A stretch of 64,000 nt of DNA from NCBI RefSeq assembly GCF_947488945.1, contig NZ_CANLBS010000007.1, positions 186,001-250,000 of the forward strand, given 5' to 3'. Origin of the DNA: an uncultured Streptomyces sp. (GTDB lineage Bacteria; Actinomycetota; Actinomycetes; Streptomycetales; Streptomycetaceae). This document shows positions 40,112-50,096 of the stretch, one piece after another. The position numbers and the translations under genes were made by a program. Below the pieces are notes generated by a model, which worked only from the letters and a program-made list of their open reading frames with translations, was not told the DNA's origin and searched no databases. Position 1 is the first letter of the stretch; the number at the start of each line of letters is the position of its first letter.

Positions 40112-40699
40112 TCAGGACGGTCGCAGCCCCCGCAGCAGCAGGTCGATCAGGCGCCGGGGGTCGTAGCGGGGGTCGCTGTCGTGGCCGAAGCAGAGGTTGC
40201 CGATGCCCCGCATCAGCTCGTACGCGTCGATGTCCGGCCGGATTTCGCCCGCCTCGGCCGCCGCGCCGAGCAGGTGACCGGCCACGGGCTCCAGACGGTC
40301 GATGAAGTACGTGTGCAGTGCGGCGAACCTGCCGCTGTCCGACTGCAGGGCGTCGGCGAGCCCGTGCTTGGTGACGAGGAAGTCGACGAACAGGTCGATC
40401 CAGCGGCGCAGCGCCGCCGACGGGTCGCTCTCCTCGGCCAGCAGCGCCGGACCGGCCTCGGCGAGCGCCTCGACCTGGTGACGGTAGACGGCGGTGACCA
40501 GGTCCGTGCGGGTCGGGAAGTGGCGGTAGAGGGTGCCCATGCCGACCCCGGCCTTCGCCGCGATCTCCCGGATCGGAGCGTCGACGCCGGACGTCACGAA
40601 CACCTCGGCGGCGGCGGTCAGCAGCTTGCGCTGATTGCGCACCACATCGGCGCGCAGGCCGCGCGTCGGCGCCTCTCCGCTTCCGGCCCCAGCCGCCAT
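40112..40699 (-). CDS. TetR-family repressor
   Basis: A 195-residue TetR regulator of the subgroup with the SBP/TetR_C_33-like C-terminal domain. The HTH region is VFVTSGVDAPIREIAAKAGVG followed by MGTLYRHFPTRTDLVTAVYR. It is divergent from an alpha/beta hydrolase gene; a 51-bp operator-like dyad with one common centre lies between them, so the repressor very likely controls both genes. The ATG at 40699 fits the family. Confidence 0.92.
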   Translation of the reverse strand: MAAGAGSGEAPTRGLRADVVRNQRKLLTAAAEVFVTSGVDAPIREIAAKAGVGMGTLYRHFPTRTDLVTAVYRHQVEALAEAGPALLAEESDPSAALRRWIDLFVDFLVTKHGLADALQSDSGRFAALHTYFIDRLEPVAGHLLGAAAEAGEIRPDIDAYELMRGIGNLCFGHDSDPRYDPRRLIDLLLRGLRPS

Positions 40700-40746
40700 C
40701 GCGCACTCCTTCCACCGTCCCCGAACCCCTGGAACGATACCCGGTT

Positions 40747-40797
40747 GCGAAACGGAACGCTGCTCCGTATCGTAAATGGAGCAAGGTTCCGTTTTGC
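40747..40797. promoter_or_regulatory. nested dyad operator between tetR and hydrolase genes
   Basis: Outer arms GCGAAACGGAAC (40747-40758) and GTTCCGTTTTGC (40786-40797), one mismatch; inner arms TGCTCC (40761-40766) and GGAGCA (40778-40783). Both pairs share the centre at 40772. A very likely TetR operator, perhaps binding two dimers. Confidence 0.8.
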
Positions 40798-40884
40798 CTC
40801 GCCGCGCGAGAGCGGCCGCAACGCCCTGCTCCGCGCCCGCCGCGCACCCGTGTGCCGCGGACCCCCCGAAGGGAAGAACGCGTC

Positions 40885-41859
40885 ATGATCGAAACGACCT
40901 CCCCGGCCGACCGCACCGCCGGCCCCACCGCCGCCCCCACCCCGGTCCTCACCTACGGTCCGGTGGTGCTCCCCGTCCCCGGCCGTCCCGTGGACCTGCA
41001 CCTGCGCGTCTCCGCACCCGCGACCGGCACCGACCTGCCGGTGATCCTGCTGTCCCACGGACACGGGCGCGCCAACCACCTCTCCTCGCTCGACGGATAC
41101 GCCCCGCTGGCCGACCGCTGGGCGGAGATGGGGTTCGTGGTGCTGCGCCCCACCCACCTGAGCTCCGCGACCCTGAGCCGGCGGCTCGCCGGCCACCCCG
41201 CCGCACCCTTCTTCTGGCGCTCGCGCGCCGAGGACATGAGCCGCGTCCTCGACGGGCTCGACGTCCTCGAACGCGAGGTGCCGCACCTCGCCGGGCGGCT
41301 GGACCGCGACGCCGTCGCCGTCGCCGGGCATTCGCTCGGCGGCTTCACCGCCGCCCTCCTGCTGGGCGCCCGGATCACCGACCCCGACACCGGGGAACGG
41401 GCCGACCTGCGCGATCCGCGGATCGGGCGCGGCATACTGCTGGCCGCTCCCGGCCGGGGCGGCGACACCCTGAACGGGCCGATGGCCGACGCCGCGCCCT
41501 ACTTCCGCACCATCGACTTCTCGACCATGACCGCGCCCGCGCTGGTCGTCGCCGGCGACCAGGACGACCCCCGCCACTTCACGGACGCCGGCCCGGACTG
41601 GCACGCCGACCCGTACCACCTCGCCCCCGCGCCCAAGACCCTGCTCACCGTGTTCGGCGCGGAGCACCTCCTCGGCGGGATCCAGGGGTACGACGCGAGC
41701 GAGACCACCGACGAGAACCCCGCACGCGTCGCCGCGATCGCCCGGCTGGGCGCGGCCTGGCTGCGCAGCGGCTTCCACCCCGGCGACACCGCCTGGCGGG
41801 CGGCACGGGACGCGCTGACGACCGGACCCGACGCGGTCGGCCGGACCACCTCCAAGTAG
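40885..41859 (+). CDS. alpha/beta-hydrolase (dienelactone hydrolase-like)
   Basis: A 324-residue alpha/beta-hydrolase. The nucleophile elbow is VAGHSLGGFTAA (Ser about residue 153), an oxyanion-type LLSHGHGRANHLSS segment precedes it, and the catalytic Asp and His are likely in VVAGDQDDPRHF and FGAEHLLGGI. It resembles predicted dienelactone hydrolases and platelet-activating-factor acetylhydrolase-like proteins. GGGAAGA precedes the ATG. It is under probable control of the divergent TetR repressor and is followed, 17 bp on, by a remnant of an SDR gene that may once have been its partner. Confidence 0.88.
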   Translation: MIETTSPADRTAGPTAAPTPVLTYGPVVLPVPGRPVDLHLRVSAPATGTDLPVILLSHGHGRANHLSSLDGYAPLADRWAEMGFVVLRPTHLSSATLSRRLAGHPAAPFFWRSRAEDMSRVLDGLDVLEREVPHLAGRLDRDAVAVAGHSLGGFTAALLLGARITDPDTGERADLRDPRIGRGILLAAPGRGGDTLNGPMADAAPYFRTIDFSTMTAPALVVAGDQDDPRHFTDAGPDWHADPYHLAPAPKTLLTVFGAEHLLGGIQGYDASETTDENPARVAAIARLGAAWLRSGFHPGDTAWRAARDALTTGPDAVGRTTSK

Positions 41860-41876
41860 ATCGGGAGACAGCGCAC

Positions 41877-42080
41877 ATGACGCCTCGTCAGCACCTGCTC
41901 CGGTCCGGCTTCACCGCCGCCCCGACGGCCCACGACGTCCTCGCCGGCACCGACCTGACCGGGAAGAACGTGCGCGCCGTGGGACTCGTCCACCCGGACG
42001 AGCGGCGGGCTGGTGGCGGCGAAGACGACGGTGGCGCCCGGCGGCTGCGGGAGTTGAGCGAGCGGCTGCTGGCAGCCTGA
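41877..42080 (+). pseudogene. short-chain dehydrogenase remnant
   Basis: A 67-codon frame. Its beginning, SGFTAAPTAHDVLAGTDLTG, matches the usual N-terminus of a Streptomyces SDR-family oxidoreductase just before the Gly-rich NAD site, and its end, RRLRELSERLLAA, looks like the C-terminus of the same family. The roughly 250 residues in between, including TGxxxGIG, YxxxK and all strands, are missing, consistent with an internal deletion. AGATCGGGAGACAG precedes the ATG, so a peptide may still be made. Confidence 0.65.
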
Positions 42081-42129
42081 CCTCGACGGCCCGCCACCCC
42101 GTGCGCCGGGCCGCCCCCGCCCGGCCGCG

Positions 42130-42651
42130 TCAGCCCTCCTCCGGCACCGCTTCGACCGCGCCGTCGACGGCGACCGCGACCAGCAGCGGCGGGGCGTCGC
42201 CGTCGTGCTGGGCGAGGGAGACGGCCGCCCGCCGGCCGGTGCCGGGCAGCGGACCCCAGACGGAGAGGTCGCCGTCGCAGTCCTGGGCCAGCAGCGCGTC
42301 CAGCAGCGGCGGCAGGGGACGGCCCGCCGTACGGGCGAACAGCGCGGTGTGCAGCGGGACACGGGCGTGCGGACCCCAACGGGCGTCCAGTTCGGCGACC
42401 AGGGCGTCGAGGCACCGGCCCGCCGCGTCCACGGCGTCGGTCCACGCCCCGCCGTACGCCCCGGTGAGGGCGTCGCCCTCCCAGAGCGGCACGAAACGGA
42501 ACCCCTCGCCGCCGGTACCGGTCCACTCCCCCGTCGCCGGGTCGCCCCCGGCGACGGCCGGGCCGGACGCCGGCAGCGGCCCCGCCGCCAGTGCGGCCAC
42601 CTCGTCGGCGGCGCGCACCGGGTCGAAGGGCTCGCCGGCCCGGGAACTCAC
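42130..42651 (-). CDS. unknown protein in toxin-immunity locus
   Basis: A 173-residue acidic protein that I do not recognise. It contains FRFVPLWEGDALTGAYGGAW, WGPHARVPLHTALF and LPPLLDALLAQDCDGDLSVW; the charge and Trp content recall immunity proteins of polymorphic toxin systems. It follows the Imm52-like gene after 16 bp on the same strand. The GTG at 42651 is chosen because upstream codons in frame lie inside the Imm52 gene; no ribosome binding site is seen, so it may be translated by coupling. Probably a second immunity or accessory protein of the locus. Confidence 0.65.
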   Translation of the reverse strand: MSSRAGEPFDPVRAADEVAALAAGPLPASGPAVAGGDPATGEWTGTGGEGFRFVPLWEGDALTGAYGGAWTDAVDAAGRCLDALVAELDARWGPHARVPLHTALFARTAGRPLPPLLDALLAQDCDGDLSVWGPLPGTGRRAAVSLAQHDGDAPPLLVAVAVDGAVEAVPEEG

Positions 42652-42667
42652 AGTCCGGCCCGCGCAC

Positions 42668-43375
42668 TCACAGCGCGGCCCGGTCCAGCGGCCGGGGCAG
42701 CGGGGCCAGGGCACCGGAGTCCCGGAGCGCCATATATCCGGCCACCACCGCGGCGGGGTCGTCGCCGAACGCCACCAGCACGCCCCCGTCCGGGAGTTCG
42801 CGCTCGGGCGGGACACCGTCCGGCAGCAGCGCCGCGCGGCCCGGCGAGAGGTGGCCGAACCGCCCCACCGCCGGATCGCCCACCAGGTGGCCGGCGTCGT
42901 CCTCCAGTGCGTCGAGCAGGGCGTTGTCGCTGACGTCCCCGAAGTCGGGCTGCCAGATCCGGGCGAGGGCGGCCAGCAGGTCCGCCTCGGGCACCTTCGC
43001 CTCCTCGGGCGCGTCGACGCCGATCACCAGTGACTGGAGCAGGAACTGCGGTGCGCCGCCCGCCGTTCCGGAGATCTCGACCGTCCAGCCGGGCGCGCCG
43101 GTGCGCATCAGCCGCAGGCCGGTGCCGACGGCGTCGGACCAGTCGTCGGCCGTGCGGGCCGCGGCCAGTGCCTCCGCCAGCCCGGCCGGGTCCCCGGTGA
43201 CCGGAGCGGCGGGCCCGGACGCCCGCACCCACTGCCAGCTCCACGGGGCGCTCTCCCCCGCCCCGGCCTGCGGCAGCAGTCCGGCGACGGCTTCCAGCGT
43301 CGCCGCCCACCGCTGCGCCAACTCCTCGACGCTCTCCACCCGCGGGCCCCAGAAGCCCCGCACCAGACGTCGCAT
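42668..43375 (-). CDS. Imm52-like immunity protein
   Basis: A 235-residue protein starting MRRLVRGFWGPRVESVEELA, with WSWQWVRASGP and a C-terminal part with LVAFGDDPAAVVAGYMALRD. I recall this opening and the Trp pattern from the Imm52 family, whose members are usually encoded beside Tox-REase-5 toxins. The gene lies downstream of just such a toxin gene on the same strand, which supports the call. GGAGGAAG stands five bases before the ATG at 43375. It should bind and block the toxin domain in the producer's cytoplasm. Confidence 0.75.
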   Translation of the reverse strand: MRRLVRGFWGPRVESVEELAQRWAATLEAVAGLLPQAGAGESAPWSWQWVRASGPAAPVTGDPAGLAEALAAARTADDWSDAVGTGLRLMRTGAPGWTVEISGTAGGAPQFLLQSLVIGVDAPEEAKVPEADLLAALARIWQPDFGDVSDNALLDALEDDAGHLVGDPAVGRFGHLSPGRAALLPDGVPPERELPDGGVLVAFGDDPAAVVAGYMALRDSGALAPLPRPLDRAAL

Positions 43376-43608
43376 CCGCTTCCTCCGTGGTTCTCCGTAA
43401 GTCTCCGCTCGCGCCAGCAGGCTAGCGCCTCACCCGTGGCCCCGGTCACCGCGGACGGGCCGGTCGTGCCCGGCACCACGTTCGACCCGGACCTGATCGC
43501 CGCGCACTCATGGAGGCTGCACACCCGGCCCGGGGCGGCCGGGAGCGCGGGATCGTGCACGGCCGGACTCCGGACGACGGTGCCGCCACCCCGTGGGACC
43601 CGGCGCCG

Positions 43609-46149
43609 CTAGTCGAACGCGCCCGGCTTCCTGGTGCTCTCGATGGGCTTCTGCGAGGTGTGCACGACCCTGATGGGCAGTCCCTCCTCGCGGAACGCGG
43701 CGCGGGCGGCGGCGGCCACGTCGGGGTCGGAGAAGTGCCACTCGACGGGCTTCCCGCCGGCCGCCTCCACCTGGGCCCGCGCCTCCGTCACGAACTTCTC
43801 CTTGCCGGACGGGGTGAGCGCGGCCCTGCCGGGCTGCGAGAGGTAGCTGGTGTAGCCGTTCTTGGCCTCCAGGTACGTCTGCCTGCTGGAGTCCCAGCCG
43901 TCGTACTCGACCGCGGACTTGCCCTCCCTGGGGTGCGGCACGACGTACTCCCGGCCGCGGACCGTGCCGGTGATCTGCTCCTGGTAGCGGAGCCACGACT
44001 CGTTCTTCCAGTTGGGCGGCGGGTTGCGGTCGCGGCTCGCCCAGTAGCCGTCGCCCAGGTCGGCGTCGCCGAAGTCCGGGGTGTTGAGATCGTCGGCCCA
44101 GTCCGCCGGGTTGTAGTTGCGCGGGTCGGAGGTGTCGTTGCGCTGCGGCTCCGGGTACTGCTTGAGGTCCTCGGCGGCCTTGCGGGCGCGCTCGGGCTCC
44201 TCCAGCCGCTTCTGGTCGAGGTGGGCGGCGCGTTCCTGCGCGCGCGCCTCGGCCGCCTTCGCCTTGGCCTCCGGGTCGCAGCCCTCCGCGAGGACCACCC
44301 GGTCCCGGGGACCGGCCGCGATGACGCCGGTACCGGCCCCGGGGACGCCGCCCCCGCCTCCGCCGCCGTACCGTACGCGGCCGGGCGCGCCGGCGATCGC
44401 GCAGCCGCTGCGGCGGGCCGCGTCCTCGGCCGCGTCGGCGGCGTCGTCGGCCTCCTTGGCGGCCCGGCGCACACCGTCCAGGTCGCCCGCCTCGGCGGCC
44501 TTGCGGGCCCGCCGGGCGGCGGCCCCCGCGTCACCGGCCGCCTCGGCGACCTCTTCGGCGATCTTCCCCAGTTTGCCGAGCTTCCCGACCTTGCCGACGA
44601 CCTTGGCGACGTCGTAGCCGGGGATGAAGAGGGAGCCGACGTTCCAGATCACGTCGGTGACGGCCCGCGTCTTCTCGCCGTTGTTCCAGCGTTCGCGGAC
44701 CTCGTCGCCCACGAACACGTCGTCGCCGACGCTGACGACGGTGTTGAGCGAGGCCTTGCCCCAGTCGCCGAGGGCGCCCAGGTAGTCGCCGTCGCCCCAC
44801 TTGTCGGCGGCGTCCTTGGAGTCCTGCATCCACTCGTCGCCGAGCTGCTTGCCGTAGTCGGCGATGCCGGACCAGGTCTCGGGCTTGAACAGCTCGACGA
44901 TGCCGGTGAGGTCGCCCCAGATACCGTCCACCGCGACGCCCTTGACGACCTGGGTCGTACGGTCCCAGGCGCAGCCGAAGAAGCCCCAGCCGGAGCAGTC
45001 CTCTTCCTCTTCGGCCTTGTCCTCGCCCGTCCCGTCGCCGGCCTCGTCGTCGGGGGCCAGGACGGGTTCGTCGTAGGCGGCCTCCGGTTCCTCGCTGGTC
45101 TCGGGGAAGGTACCGGCGGTGGAACCCTCGGGGCCGCCGCTGGAACCCTCGGTCGATCCGGTCGTGCCGCCCGTCGAACCCGCAGTGCCGCCCGTGGACC
45201 CCGCCGGACCGCCGCCGGTGGTGGAGCCGGACGCGTCGCCGCCCGTCGAGCCGGTGGAGCCGCCGGTGGTCGTGGAGCCCGTGGTGGTGGAGCCGCCGGT
45301 GGTCGTGGAGCCGCCGGTGGCGGAGCCGCCCGTGGTCGTGGAGCCCGTGGTGGTGGAGCCGGTGGAGGCCGAGCCGTCGGTGGTACCGGTGGAGCCCGTT
45401 CCGCCGGTGCCCTGCGTGCCCGCCGTGCCGGAGCCGCCGTCCGCGCCGCCGTCGGCCCCGGTGGTCGCGCCGCCGGTGGCGCCGGCGGAGGCGCCCGCAT
45501 CCGTGCCGTCCCCGGCCTGGACGTCGCCGCCGCCCGGCCCCGAGCAGGCCGCGCCGGTGAGGGAGCAGATGGCGGACCGGAGCCCCGAGGTGAGCTGACC
45601 TCCGATTCCGGTGGCCGTCAGGGCGCCGACCAGGGCGACCACGATCAGCACCAGCCCGAGGTACTCCAGCGCCGTCTGCCCCCGGTCGCGGCGCCAGGTG
45701 ATCATGTGCGGGAGGGAGAACTCCGGCTGCTCGGCCCGCCGTTCGCGCGGGAGGCGGAACCACTCCCGGCTCTGCGGACGGGTGAGCAGGACGAGCAGCA
45801 GCGCGGGCACGATCAGCTGGGTGGCGCCGTGCCCGGAGCCGTCGGCCAGGTTGGCGAGGCCGCCGAGCAGCAGCCAGACCTGAAGGGCGAGCAGCCCCCA
45901 CCACACCCGGGTGCCACCGCCCCGCACCCGGCGCATCAGCAGCCAGCCGGCCACGCCGGGGGCGGCTCCGTAGAGCGCGATGCCGAGCAGTTCGGCGCCG
46001 ACCGCGTCCACGGCGAGCGCGGATCCGAACAGGCCGATCGCACCCATCACCGTGGCGGCGAACAGGACGATCAGCAGCACCCTGGCCAGCGCCAGGGGGC
46101 GCGGCAACGGCACTCTGCCACCGGGCGCCGGAGCGGCGTCCGGGGCCAT
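43609..46149 (-). CDS. polymorphic toxin: four-TM and pilin-like N-terminus, Tox-REase-5 C-terminus
   Basis: An 846-residue modular protein. Residues about 10-115 form four membrane helices (LARVLLIVLFAATVMGAIGL onward). At about 155-185 a Flp/TadE-pilin-like segment, RGQTALEYLGLVLIVVALVG, carries the G/x4-E-Y processing motif. A Gly/Ser/Thr repeat linker (about 205-345) and an acidic stretch lead to a helical pretoxin region (DGIWGDLTGIVELFKPETWS, about 395-560), and the last 150 residues are a restriction-endonuclease-fold toxin with WLRYQEQITGTVRGREYVV, VEYDGW and LEAKNGY (the likely E/D-ExK site). The ATG at 46149 follows GGAGG; ATG 46173 is an alternative without one. An Imm52-like gene follows. 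Probably displayed or exported and released by cleavage. Confidence 0.85.
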   Translation of the reverse strand: MAPDAAPAPGGRVPLPRPLALARVLLIVLFAATVMGAIGLFGSALAVDAVGAELLGIALYGAAPGVAGWLLMRRVRGGGTRVWWGLLALQVWLLLGGLANLADGSGHGATQLIVPALLLVLLTRPQSREWFRLPRERRAEQPEFSLPHMITWRRDRGQTALEYLGLVLIVVALVGALTATGIGGQLTSGLRSAICSLTGAACSGPGGGDVQAGDGTDAGASAGATGGATTGADGGADGGSGTAGTQGTGGTGSTGTTDGSASTGSTTTGSTTTGGSATGGSTTTGGSTTTGSTTTGGSTGSTGGDASGSTTGGGPAGSTGGTAGSTGGTTGSTEGSSGGPEGSTAGTFPETSEEPEAAYDEPVLAPDDEAGDGTGEDKAEEEEDCSGWGFFGCAWDRTTQVVKGVAVDGIWGDLTGIVELFKPETWSGIADYGKQLGDEWMQDSKDAADKWGDGDYLGALGDWGKASLNTVVSVGDDVFVGDEVRERWNNGEKTRAVTDVIWNVGSLFIPGYDVAKVVGKVGKLGKLGKIAEEVAEAAGDAGAAARRARKAAEAGDLDGVRRAAKEADDAADAAEDAARRSGCAIAGAPGRVRYGGGGGGGVPGAGTGVIAAGPRDRVVLAEGCDPEAKAKAAEARAQERAAHLDQKRLEEPERARKAAEDLKQYPEPQRNDTSDPRNYNPADWADDLNTPDFGDADLGDGYWASRDRNPPPNWKNESWLRYQEQITGTVRGREYVVPHPREGKSAVEYDGWDSSRQTYLEAKNGYTSYLSQPGRAALTPSGKEKFVTEARAQVEAAGGKPVEWHFSDPDVAAAARAAFREEGLPIRVVHTSQKPIESTRKPGAFD
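45110..45540. repeat. simple-sequence linker repeat inside the toxin gene
   Basis: Short units coding for TTTGGS, GSTGGT and similar repeats. The DNA consists of near-identical GGTGGTGGAGCC-like words, prone to slippage, so length variation between strains is likely. Confidence 0.8.
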
Positions 46150-46355
46150 GGGTATGCCTCCGACGACAGACATGAGTGAGCCCGACCCCCGCTGCCCGTA
46201 GGCGACATGACCTCGTCACCGTAGGGCCGGACGGGCGCTCCGGTCGTGGGTCCCAGGGCCCAACCCCGGACCCATCCGCGCGCGGACGCGCCTTCGGGGC
46301 GGCGCGGAAGGGCCCGCTGGGAGGGCTCGGCGGGAGAACGAGTGCCCCGGGAACG

Positions 46356-46416
46356 ACGGAGCGCCCGGGGTCGGCGCGGCCGCGTGCGGCGTGCGTCGGA
46401 CTCCCGGGCGCTCCGT
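46356..46416. terminator. 14-bp perfect hairpin after serA
   Basis: ACGGAGCGCCCGGG (46356-46369) and CCCGGGCGCTCCGT (46403-46416), 33-base loop, 22 bp past the serA stop. It separates serA from the toxin locus. Confidence 0.78.
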
Positions 46417-46437
46417 GGGGACCGGAAAGGGGCCGGA

Positions 46438-48030
46438 TCAGTCGGTGAGGTTCACCGAACGGGCCTCGGCCGCGCCGATCTCGTCGGCCATCTCGGTGAG
46501 CACCGCCTGCGGGACGGTGTCGTCGACGGTGAGGACGACCAGCGCCTCGCCGCCCGCGTCCGCACGCGAGACCTGCATGCCCGCGATGTTGAGACCGGCC
46601 TCGCCGAGGATCCGGCCGACGGTGCCGACGACGCCGGGACGGTCCTGGTAGCGCATGACGACCATGTGGTCGGCGAGGGCCAGGTCCACGTCGTGGTCAC
46701 CGACGGCGACGATCTTCAGGAGGTGCTTCGGGCCGGCGAGCGTGCCGGAGACCGAGACCTCCTTGCCGTTGGACAGGGTGCCGCGCACGGTCACCACGTT
46801 GCGGTGCTCGGTCGACTCGGAGCTGGTGGTGAGGCGGACCTCGACACCGCGCTCCTGCGCGAACAGCGGGGCGTTGACGTAGCTGACCGTCTCGTCCACG
46901 ACGTCCTCGAACACGCCCTTGAGCGCGGAGAGTTCGAGCACCTTCACGTCGTGCTGGGTGATCTCGCCGTACACCTCGACGTCGAGGCGGGCCGCGACCT
47001 CGCCCGCGAGGGCGGTGAAGATGCGGCCGAGCTTCTCGGCGAGCGGCAGACCGGGACGGACGTCCTCGGCGATGACGCCGCCCTGGACGTTGACCGCGTC
47101 CGGGACCAGCTCGCCGGCGAGCGCCAGGCGCACCGACTTGGCGACCGCGATGCCGGCCTTCTCCTGGGCCTCGTCCGTGGACGCGCCGAGGTGCGGGGTG
47201 CAGACGACCTGGTCGAACTGGAACAGCGGGGAGTCCGTGCAGGGCTCCTTGGTGTACACGTCGAGGCCGGCGCCGGCGACGCGGCCCTCCTTGAGGGCGG
47301 AGGCGAGCGCCTCCTCGTCGACGATGCCGCCGCGCGCGGCGTTGACGATCCGCACCGAGGGCTTGACCTTGTGCAGCGCCTCGTCACCGATGAGACCGAG
47401 GGTCTCCGGGGTCTTCGGCAGGTGCACCGTGATGAAGTCGGCGACCTCCAGCAGCTCGTCCAGGCTGAGGAGCTTGACGCCCATCTGCGCGGCACGGGCC
47501 GGCTGCACGTAGGGGTCGTAGGCGACGATCTTCATGCCGAAGGCCGACATGCGCTGCGCGACCAGCACGCCGATGCGGCCGAGGCCGACGACGCCGAGGG
47601 TCTTCTCGCTGAGTTCGACGCCGGTGTACTTCGAGCGCTTCCACTCGCCGTTCTTCAGGGCGGTGTTGGCCTGCGGGATGTTGCGCGCGGTGGCGACCAG
47701 CAGACCGCAGGCCAGCTCGGCGGCGGTGACGATGTTGGAGGTCGGGGCGTTGACGACCATCACGCCGGCCTTGGTGGCGGCGGAGACGTCCACGTTGTCC
47801 AGGCCGACGCCGGCGCGGGCGACGACCCGGAGCTTCTTCGCGGCGGCGATGGCCTCGGCGTCGACCTTGGTGGCGGAGCGCACCAGGATGGCGTCGACGT
47901 CGGCGATCGCGGGGAGCAGCTCGGCGCGGTCGGCGCCGTTGCAGTGCCGGATCTCGAAGTCCGGTCCCAGTGCGTCCACCGTGGCGGGCGACAGCTCTTC
48001 AGCGATGAGTACGACAGGTTTCGAGCTCAC
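46438..48030 (-). CDS. serA: D-3-phosphoglycerate dehydrogenase
   Basis: A 530-residue long-form PGDH, first enzyme of serine synthesis. The catalytic and NAD-binding part (about 1-310) has VVGLGRIGVLVAQR, NAARGGIVDEEAL and the catalytic His in CTPHLGAST; then an allosteric substrate-binding domain (about 315-450) and a C-terminal ACT domain (about 455-530, VVMRYQDRPGVVGTVGRI) that binds serine, as in the Mycobacterium enzyme. The GTG at 48030 follows GAGGA and gives MSSKPVVLIAEELSP. It is transcribed away from ilvC, with a terminator upstream, from its own promoter in 48031-48367. Confidence 0.96.
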   Translation of the reverse strand: MSSKPVVLIAEELSPATVDALGPDFEIRHCNGADRAELLPAIADVDAILVRSATKVDAEAIAAAKKLRVVARAGVGLDNVDVSAATKAGVMVVNAPTSNIVTAAELACGLLVATARNIPQANTALKNGEWKRSKYTGVELSEKTLGVVGLGRIGVLVAQRMSAFGMKIVAYDPYVQPARAAQMGVKLLSLDELLEVADFITVHLPKTPETLGLIGDEALHKVKPSVRIVNAARGGIVDEEALASALKEGRVAGAGLDVYTKEPCTDSPLFQFDQVVCTPHLGASTDEAQEKAGIAVAKSVRLALAGELVPDAVNVQGGVIAEDVRPGLPLAEKLGRIFTALAGEVAARLDVEVYGEITQHDVKVLELSALKGVFEDVVDETVSYVNAPLFAQERGVEVRLTTSSESTEHRNVVTVRGTLSNGKEVSVSGTLAGPKHLLKIVAVGDHDVDLALADHMVVMRYQDRPGVVGTVGRILGEAGLNIAGMQVSRADAGGEALVVLTVDDTVPQAVLTEMADEIGAAEARSVNLTD

Positions 48031-48367
48031 GTGAGTCCTCACAAGTCCATTGCGGACGGCCGTCCCGACGGCCGCAGGCGTGGAGGGGCTAGCCGCGTGG
48101 AAGACGCACGACACTGTGGGCCCTGACGCGTGTATGTGTTGAGCAGTGTAGTCATGCGACGGGGCGCTCTCTGCGCCCCGATGGAAGGATCACCCGCACG
48201 AGGGTGGACGACTTGTACAGGCGTACGGAGCCGGCCCTTCCGCGGGTGTTCCCTCCCCGCGGCGTTTCCCTTCGTGTGCCCGCCGGGTCCGTACCGACAC
48301 GGGCTCCGGGGTCCCGCAGTGACACGGGGCCGGAGTGCCGCGGTGGACGCCGGGCGGGCGCGGACGT
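48031..48367. other. serA leader/promoter region
   Basis: No gene seen. On the minus strand a hairpin CGGGGCGC-5 nt-GCGCCCCG (48160-48180) lies 130 bp upstream of serA, followed by TGACTACACT, a possible extended -10 element. Confidence 0.45.
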
Positions 48368-48401
48368 GCCGCCGGGCGGGCCCGAGGGCCCGCCCGGCGG
48401 C
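48368..48401. terminator. terminator of ilvBNC
   Basis: GCCGCCGGGCGGGCCC, two bases, then its exact complement: a 16-bp perfect palindromic stem eight bases past the ilvC stop. Confidence 0.9.
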
Positions 48402-48408
48402 GGGAGGC

Positions 48409-50074
<1,666 letters not shown>

Positions 50075-50096
50075 GGAGGCGTTCTCTCTCTGTCTC

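Noticed and set aside
45110..45600. Plus-strand Pro/Val-rich frame opposite the toxin linker
   Set aside because: A mirror of the Gly/Ser/Thr linker repeats on the coding strand.
46196..46225. Two CCGTAGG words 23 bp apart upstream of the toxin gene
   Set aside because: Too short to be meaningful; no match to a known promoter class.
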